A DNA stretch of 18,503 bases from Sulfurimonas sp. UBA6014. Its GTDB lineage: Bacteria > Campylobacterota > Campylobacteria > Campylobacterales > Sulfurimonadaceae. Each line of letters starts with the position of its first letter. Within the stretch, counting starts at the first letter, position 1. The notes under the pieces were generated by a model. That model saw only the letters and a list, made by a program, of their open reading frames with translations. It was not told the DNA's origin and did no database searches. This document shows positions 15,101 through 18,503 of the stretch, in pieces. The translations under genes and the position numbers were made by a program. The DNA is taken from NCBI GenBank assembly GCA_002428085.1, contig DJAA01000022.1:1-18503 (forward strand). The letters are read 5' to 3'.

Positions 15101-15231
15101 AGGTCTGAAAAGTTCGCACGAGAATATTTGAAACCTACCGTGTTGACGTTTGCAATATTGTTTGATTCTACGTCCATCGCAATTTGATGCGATTGCAGTC
15201 CGGATACACCGGAATAAAGTGATTTTAACAT
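12172..15231 (-). CDS. flgE: Flagellar hook protein FlgE (enlarged)
   Basis: This 1019-residue protein builds the hook, the joint between rod and filament, outside the cell. The N-terminal D0/D1 segment has MLKSLYSGVSGLQSHQIAMD, then NNIANVNTVGFKYSRANF, and NTDVAIQGDGFFIIS at about 91-105. The C-terminal segment ends in SNVDLSRALTQLIIIQRGYQ and TSDQLLQTLIGLKN. GVLFNEVGEAFSLQAGQGVW (221-240) is typical of Campylobacterota hook proteins. Two Ala/Gly/Thr-rich beta modules interrupt the variable domain (about 253-348 and 481-705), which makes it longer than the roughly 700-850 aa usual in the phylum. AAGGA six bases before the ATG at 15231 sets the start; the frame is open ten codons further. It appears to be a separate transcription unit from flgD and the flgE-like gene. 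Two stops in tandem (TAATAG) end it. Confidence 0.95.
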   Translation of the reverse strand: MLKSLYSGVSGLQSHQIAMDVESNNIANVNTVGFKYSRANFSDLLAQTSSIATAPQGALGGKNAVQIGLGSTVSSMTRIFSQGSIQNSDKNTDVAIQGDGFFIISPDGGNTYKYTRAGDFKFDAGGNFVDNNGFIAQGWLRDDVTGKVDSTAPIENINIAPGLTTPASPTSEVVLKANLSSGPLVTSFSPEYEVPSGTPPAAPTPPAIDGNGNPIASGDLGVLFNEVGEAFSLQAGQGVWASFLSAETTGSNVIDTIVKTFSRAPVAGDTISVEVNGNLYSAAFNTDAATTYADLAAAILAGEPNVVMTANGNELTFNPTNGTALSVVDLANNDASGTGAVAVTSTVHQLDVTFTLDDGSTKRITTSGGTGDESPARNASRYVAAINAQTTTTGISANYNSVTNQINLVNDNSNASASHNIRIAMGGVNSGLNGATQSVITAYKYQYDPTGSSSIANTDKTFTTMADLRYALEVQAHAVDVTLPGSVTYTVTAGDGTNEATDFTIGGTTISVANGPSNVTESNVVTFGALAAGESLTIGGLTVTDQGAGSTAAQVAAFFASVADGGSGAATANLVGTGTLSGWSSAALVGVTSVFTSSTANTDVTDLTITGTGSAASSLVATQGSAVYTANENGVIYAAAINAAGISGVSATFSGGQLVLSNASSNTLAIVAGPLAAASFGQTGIVAGSLPAATIGDGDAILNENNIEIKVNAQGKFEITNPGGSDDGDYAMNLKITGLRDATAGITENTKFTTNMTALNSVLPVGSTGKAFSQSFNAATHSSSIDIYDSLGSKHTLRTEFRKTALDTTTGSTWTMVVSVPSPATIDTVAPTNEKEGSVRFNNDGSLATYNPPNVSFSGNNGSAPDQQVNLSFGTANSFDGMTSFDAPSATSGISQDGFTGGDLVGIRIDQSGTVVGSFSNGRSFGLAQIAMAKFTNNEGLATEGGNVYIQTANSGDPIIGTAATAGRGFIQSSALEASNVDLSRALTQLIIIQRGYQANGKTITTSDQLLQTLIGLKN
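13117..13791 (-). other. Inserted beta-repeat module 2 within flgE
   Basis: Residues about 481-705 separate FTTMADLRYALEVQAHAV from NNIEIKVNAQGKFEI, which are usually close together in hook proteins. The insert contains AAGESLTIGGLTVTDQGAGS, TAAQVAAFFASVADG, GTLSGWSSAALVG and FTSSTANTDVTDLTITGTG. I recognise this pattern from repeat domains of very large bacterial surface and calcium-binding-type proteins. The boundaries are approximate and the match to that repeat class is from memory. Confidence 0.55.
14188..14475 (-). other. Inserted beta-repeat module 1 within flgE
   Basis: Residues about 253-348 contain AGDTISVEVNGNLYSAAFNT, DAATTYADLAAAILAG and NELTFNPTNGTALSVVDLAN. The form is a strand-strand-helix-strand unit also typical of adhesin-like repeats. 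It sits between the conserved LQAGQGVWASF and the DVTFTLDDGSTKRIT segment. The boundaries are approximate. Confidence 0.45.
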
Positions 15232-15237
15232 CTTAAA

Positions 15238-15242
15238 TCCTT
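15238..15242 (-). promoter_or_regulatory. Shine-Dalgarno that fixes the flgE start
   Basis: AAGGA lies six bases before the ATG at 15231 and sets the protein to begin MLKSLYSG, the usual FlgE N-terminus, rather than the in-frame ATG ten codons upstream. Confidence 0.7.
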
Positions 15243-15357
15243 CTTCTATATTTTTACACAAAAAAGGAACGAATTCCCTCTGTTACGCTACAACCAGTTC
15301 TGGTAACTTTAGCTATGCTGTTGCAAAAACTATATTTTTTATTGAGTATAAATATTT

Positions 15358-15373
15358 AGCATTTAGTGTTCCA
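15358..15373 (-). promoter_or_regulatory. Candidate sigma-54 promoter of flgE
   Basis: The minus strand reads TGGAACACTAAATGCT. It keeps the GG and GC dinucleotides exactly ten bases apart, as sigma-54 requires, with two deviations from TGGCAYRNNNNTTGCW. The start would lie near 15345. In Campylobacter and Helicobacter, hook genes including flgE belong to the RpoN/FlgR class, which supports the call. Confidence 0.45.
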
Positions 15374-15423
15374 ACTTTGAGATTTTGTATAGCTAAAGAG
15401 GAAATCTTTAGGCTTGATTTTTT

Positions 15424-15495
15424 GTCATTGCGAAGCACGAAGCAATCTTTAGTTATTGTAACTACGCAACAGATTGCTTCGTGCCTCGCAATGAC
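15424..15495. repeat. 72-bp inverted-repeat (REP/MITE-like) element
   Basis: A 25-bp left arm (15424-15448) and a 25-bp right arm (15471-15495) are reverse complements with a single mismatch and a 22-nt loop. The arm core GAAGCACGAAGCAATCT resembles a palindromic motif scattered in intergenic DNA of many bacteria. It has no ORF. The RNA would fold into a very stable hairpin. Confidence 0.8.
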
Positions 15496-15589
15496 GGGAT
15501 TTGTGTCTTATCATGATGAATAGGGTCATTTGCTTCACTTAATGGCAATGCTCCCCCCATTTTTAATGAGGAGAGAGTGTAGACTAAGT

Positions 15590-15623
15590 AAAAAAATCCT
15601 AAAAATAGACGTGTCTATTTTTT
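15590..15623 (-). terminator. Intrinsic terminator of the fliK-flgD-flgE-like run
   Basis: AAAAATAGAC (15601-15610) and GTCTATTTTT (15613-15622) are exact reverse complements. On the minus strand the hairpin begins within the last codons and TAG stop of the flgE-like gene. It is followed by a T-tract (TTTTTAGGATTTTTTT). Overlap with the stop codon suggests very little readthrough. Confidence 0.7.
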
Positions 15624-16874
15624 CATGTTGAGGGCTTTTTGTATCATTTGGTCGGCTGTTGTGATAACCTTGGAGTTAGAGTCAAAAACTCTTTGTTGGA
15701 TGATGAGTTCCGTGAGGGAAACTTCTATCTTGACATTTGAGCTCTCAAGTTTGAAGTTTATCACCTCAGCACCTAAGATATTGTTTCCATTTTCATCTGC
15801 GTAAAATATAGGTCTGCCACTATTTGAGCTCTCTTGAAATGTTGTACCGTCGATTCGGGTAAGTCCTTGGTCATTTTGAAAATGGTAAAGGGCGATTTTA
15901 CCGACACTGCTTTGTTTGCCGTTTGAAAAAGTAGCTATAACTTCTGCATTTCTGTTAATCTCATAACCGAGCAAATCTCCGCTGATGGTTCCATCTGCTG
16001 TGCTTGAACCACTAGAGCTAGGAGCGTCTATTGAGATAATGCCCGCATATCCGCTCCCCAAATTTATAGAGACAGGTGCGCCATTATTATCAATTGTTGT
16101 TAATGTACTCTCAGTAAGTGCGCCTGTTCCATCAAATGTTATGGTTCCTGATTGTGTATCGTAAATAGTCTCCCCATTTAAGGTTTGTGTCGTTGCTACT
16201 ACATCCCACTGACTTCCTGGAGGAGTTTGGACAGGGCTTTTGGTAAAAGTGAGTTTGAGTTCATTTTTTATACCCTCTGGATCAACAACAGCTGCTCCAA
16301 CTGTTTGCACAATATTCTCAACTCCTAAGTTTGCGTAAAAATTAGCACTGGTGCTTGGGATAGCTGGGTATCGCAGCTCTCTTGGGAAGCGAAGTTTTCT
16401 TTGTGTACCAACATCACCAAGAATAACCTCATCAACTTGACTTGTCAGTGTATCACCCTCGATATTTTCCCCTACTGTTCCCAAAACATAAAAGCCCTCA
16501 GTTGTTACTAAGTCATTGTTGACATCAAAAACAAAACTTCCTGCTCTTGTATATAAAGGTTCGCCCGAAGATTGGATGCCAAACCAACCATCTCCATAGA
16601 TGGCGAGGTCTGTGCTTCTGTCGGTTATCATCAAAGAACCTTCGTTTAAGTTCGCTGAAGTTGCTTGGATTCTAGTCCCAATACCAACGTTACTGTTAAC
16701 ACTTGTTGATGAATCTGCAGTATTGATCATGTCTCCAAAAAGAGCGGCAAATTCAACATTATAACCACGATAGCCAACTGTACTAATATTTGCTAAATTA
16801 TCAGCCGTTACATCAATGGCCGCTTGTCCACTCCGTACGCCCGATATGCCAGTATAAAAAGCTTGCGTCATCAT
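15615..16874 (-). CDS. FlgE-like flagellar hook-basal body protein
   Basis: This 419-residue protein has the rod/hook/filament-family ends. The N-terminus is TQAFYTGISGVRSGQAAIDV, then TADNLANISTVGYRGYNVEF. DLAIYGDGWFGIQSS lies at about residues 88-102. The C-terminus is LESSNVKIEVSLTELIIQQR and ITTADQMIQKALNMK. Between them are hook-type domains (YTRAGSFVFDVNNDLVTTEG; GDLLGYEINRNAEVIATFSN). It is the size of a normal FlgE, far smaller than the other hook gene here. In Campylobacterota an FlgE-like paralogue commonly follows flgD; whether it forms a rod-hook junction or a hook segment is unknown. The first of two adjacent ATGs is preferred because AAAGG lies eight bases upstream. It begins 11 bp after flgD. 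Confidence 0.9.
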   Translation of the reverse strand: MMTQAFYTGISGVRSGQAAIDVTADNLANISTVGYRGYNVEFAALFGDMINTADSSTSVNSNVGIGTRIQATSANLNEGSLMITDRSTDLAIYGDGWFGIQSSGEPLYTRAGSFVFDVNNDLVTTEGFYVLGTVGENIEGDTLTSQVDEVILGDVGTQRKLRFPRELRYPAIPSTSANFYANLGVENIVQTVGAAVVDPEGIKNELKLTFTKSPVQTPPGSQWDVVATTQTLNGETIYDTQSGTITFDGTGALTESTLTTIDNNGAPVSINLGSGYAGIISIDAPSSSGSSTADGTISGDLLGYEINRNAEVIATFSNGKQSSVGKIALYHFQNDQGLTRIDGTTFQESSNSGRPIFYADENGNNILGAEVINFKLESSNVKIEVSLTELIIQQRVFDSNSKVITTADQMIQKALNMKK

Positions 16875-16885
16875 GATAAATGCCT

Positions 16886-17545
16886 TTAATAAATCTCTTT
16901 GATATTTTCCACTGGGACGTAGTTTGAGCCGATTTTCACAAGAGTTTTTCCCTCTTCAAATCGAACTGATTCTATCGGGTACGTTCCTAATCGGGTCGTC
17001 AAATCATTTCCCTGCGGATCTTTATAACTCGCAGTTACATAGTAAAGCGCTGGGTCTGCAAACCCTCCAGTAGAGAGAGTTCCATCCCATGTAAACTGTT
17101 CAACACCTGAGCTACTCGCTGGGATAGTGATGGTTTTAACAACTTTGCCTTCTGAATCAAGGACTTCAACATTCCCCGATGCTACATCTGAAGGGAAATA
17201 CATCTCAAAAGTAACCTCAGCATCATCATAAGCAATGGCATTACTTCCCAAATCAGCAGTTTTACCTATAGCTGCGATAACGGAAAGCTGATCACCAGTT
17301 GCTAGTGTTTTTGCTAACTCTTCTAAAGCTTTGTTTGTGTTTTCAGCTGATTCAAGAGCTGCCAGCTGCGAAGTTTGTGTCAAAATTGTTTCAGCATCGG
17401 TCGGTTCTGTGGGGTCTTGGTACTGCAACTGTGTCAAGAGCAGTTTCAAAAAATCATCTTTGCCCAAGATTCCATCTGGGTTTTCATAAGCTGACGTTGA
17501 GGTTTTTGTAGAACTAGTTGTTGTTGGTGTTGTTGCGTTTATCAT
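16886..17545 (-). CDS. flgD: Flagellar hook capping/assembly protein FlgD
   Basis: This 219-residue protein is secreted by the flagellar type III system and caps the growing hook so that FlgE subunits can add beneath it. The conserved N-terminal region (about residues 28-66) reads GKDDFLKLLLTQLQYQDPTE followed by PTDAETILTQTSQLAALES, the FlgD hallmark. It is preceded by a Thr/Ser-rich disordered export segment. The FlgD Ig-like/tudor part follows (GNVEVLDSEGKVVKTITI; FTWDGTLSTGGFADPALYYV) and the end is VRFEEGKTLVKIGSNYVPVE. The length is normal. AAAGGA lies six bases before the ATG. It sits 10 bp after fliK and 11 bp before the flgE-like gene, as one transcription unit. Confidence 0.95.
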   Translation of the reverse strand: MINATTPTTTSSTKTSTSAYENPDGILGKDDFLKLLLTQLQYQDPTEPTDAETILTQTSQLAALESAENTNKALEELAKTLATGDQLSVIAAIGKTADLGSNAIAYDDAEVTFEMYFPSDVASGNVEVLDSEGKVVKTITIPASSSGVEQFTWDGTLSTGGFADPALYYVTASYKDPQGNDLTTRLGTYPIESVRFEEGKTLVKIGSNYVPVENIKEIY

Positions 17546-17555
17546 GATGTATCCT

Positions 17556-18503
17556 TTATCCGTATTGTGGAACGACTATCTCTAAAGAGCTTAAAATCTC
17601 TTCTCTTGCGTCTTCATTCTCGTAGTAGTTGTACTCTTGTTCTGCTTGTCTTTGGTTTTGACGACTTTGCTGTTGCTGTGAGTTTTGAGAATCTGACTGG
17701 TTACTAAAATTAAATGTAGCATTATTTATACCATTATTGGTAAATTGTGTTTTTAGTTCGCTGACATTCATCGAAAGAGCATTGATGGCAGTGTTGTTAG
17801 AGCTCATGTTGATGTGCAAATTGTTCCCTCTTTGAACAATAGTCAAATCAATTTCACCGAGTTTTTGAGGATTTAACTGAATTTTCACCCGCGTAAAAGG
17901 GGATTTGTAATCTTCTATCGCTGTTTTTACATCTGCAGAGAGATATTTAATCATCTGCTTTGCTTCATTGAGCTTGACTTCAAAACTGTCTGCTTTTAAA
18001 ACACCAAAGCTATCAGTTTTTGAGCTAGTTGTACTCTCTTTTGTCTCTTTGCTCTCACCATGAAGCAATTTCTCAAGTGCACTCGCAGTCTCATTTGACG
18101 TGCTCATGGAACTCGTAGGAGCCAAAACTCTTGCTGTCGCCACTGAAAAATCAGCCGTAAATCCTGTCGTGTTTTGCGCAGCTTTATCACCTCTGAGTAA
18201 AAGTTTTAAAGTTTCATCTGCCTTATCTTTTGGCGTCTTCTCCTCTACTTTTACCTGTTTAGTCTGAATAATCTGCTCCGTTGTATGTTCCGTTTGCGTT
18301 TGTGCTTTAAATAAAGGTGTTGATTTTATCTCTTGCGTTGGTAAAACTTCTATTGTCTGTTTTACTTCTTTGGCAAGTGCAACTTCTGCTTGTGGTTTTG
18401 TCTCTTTGGCAAGTGCAACTTCTGCTTGTGGTTTTGTCTCTTTGGCAAGCGGAACTTCTGCTTGTGGTTTTGTCTCTTTGGCAAGTGCAACTTCTGTTGG
18501 CTG
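17556..18503 (-). CDS. fliK: Flagellar hook-length control protein FliK (N-terminus outside window)
   Basis: The frame is open to the window edge and gives 315 residues without a start; the GTG at 18143 is internal. FliK is exported during hook growth, measures hook length with its N-terminal part, and switches export to filament subunits through its C-terminal domain. The C-terminal Flg_hook domain lies at visible residues about 200-265 (PFTRVKIQLNPQKLGEIDLT; MNVSELKTQFTNNGIN), followed by a Gln-rich tail (SQNSQQQQSRQNQRQAEQE). The preceding region is low-complexity, rich in Lys, Thr, Glu and Gln, and begins with 12-residue repeats of AKETKPQAEVAL. The stop lies 10 bp before flgD. Confidence 0.9.
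   Translation of the reverse strand, partial: QPTEVALAKETKPQAEVPLAKETKPQAEVALAKETKPQAEVALAKEVKQTIEVLPTQEIKSTPLFKAQTQTEHTTEQIIQTKQVKVEEKTPKDKADETLKLLLRGDKAAQNTTGFTADFSVATARVLAPTSSMSTSNETASALEKLLHGESKETKESTTSSKTDSFGVLKADSFEVKLNEAKQMIKYLSADVKTAIEDYKSPFTRVKIQLNPQKLGEIDLTIVQRGNNLHINMSSNNTAINALSMNVSELKTQFTNNGINNATFNFSNQSDSQNSQQQQSRQNQRQAEQEYNYYENEDAREEILSSLEIVVPQYG
18372..18503 (-). repeat. 36-bp in-frame tandem repeats in fliK
   Basis: Copies start at 18372, 18408, 18444 and 18480 (plus strand, each beginning GGCAAG). The first two are identical, the third differs in a Thr-to-Pro-like change (AEVPLAKE) and the fourth is diverged and cut by the window edge. Each unit encodes 12 residues (AKETKPQAEVAL), so gain or loss keeps the frame. 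The array may continue beyond the window. Confidence 0.92.

Larger units (their letters stand above)
15232..15614. other. Intergenic region between the flgE-like gene and flgE
   Basis: These 383 bp hold no convincing ORF. In minus-strand order they contain the terminator of the fliK-flgD run, an AT/purine-rich spacer, a long inverted repeat, a candidate sigma-54 promoter, an approximately 115-nt leader with an interrupted inverted repeat (GTTAC, CCAG-TT-CTGG, GTAAC, about 15282-15307), and the flgE ribosome-binding site. Confidence 0.6.

Noticed and set aside
17556..18143. Complete 195-aa protein starting at GTG 18143
   Set aside because: The frame stays open to the window edge, with FliK-like low-complexity sequence and tandem repeats. 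The GTG is internal.
18372..18503. CRISPR-like array
   Set aside because: The 36-bp units are directly adjacent without spacers and are in frame with fliK, so this is a coding tandem repeat.

Overview
The window reads as an AT-rich chromosomal segment of a Campylobacterota (epsilonproteobacterial) bacterium, most like the free-living Sulfurimonas/Sulfuricurvum type. The grounds are the low GC content, extended -10 promoters of the TGnTATAAT type without clear -35 boxes, a HQWRQPLNAI-type histidine kinase, the fliK-flgD-flgE-like flagellar order with a very large FlgE, and type-E-like succinate dehydrogenase/fumarate reductase sequences. No phage, IS element, CRISPR array or rRNA was seen. The genus is an inference.

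Left part (1-5000). The 3' end of a Cys-rich plus-strand gene overlaps a convergent MFS permease. After a 326-bp non-coding stretch comes a B12-binding/radical SAM protein. It converges on a small unknown membrane-anchored protein. Divergent from that is an unrecognised 407-aa coiled-coil protein whose promoter contains a perfect palindrome. A tRNA-Ser(GGA) follows on the minus strand. Both plus-strand genes have a -10 box ending about six bases before the ATG and no Shine-Dalgarno, so they may be leaderless.

Middle (5036-12007, minus strand). yajQ (c-di-GMP-binding family) has its own promoter and runs into a gene for a helix-turn-helix/coiled-coil protein. Upstream lies a tightly packed five-gene unit, purT - hprA-like dehydrogenase - histidine kinase - sdhA/frdA - sdhB/frdB, with junctions from an 11-bp overlap to 8-bp gaps. 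It has one evident promoter in front of purT. The SdhA-like subunit has Gln where the FAD-linking His normally sits. The SdhB-like subunit has an extra Cys in its third cluster motif and a Gly/Phe-rich tail. No membrane-anchor or CCG-domain subunit is adjacent.

Right part (12172-18503, minus strand). This is a flagellar hook-assembly locus: fliK (cut by the window edge), flgD, a flgE-like hook/basal-body gene, a strong terminator, a 72-bp inverted-repeat element, a candidate sigma-54 promoter, and flgE. FliK controls hook length, FlgD caps the growing hook and FlgE is the hook subunit. FlgE is unusually large (1019 aa) because of two inserted Ala/Thr/Gly-rich beta modules. FliK carries in-frame 36-bp tandem repeats in its ruler region.
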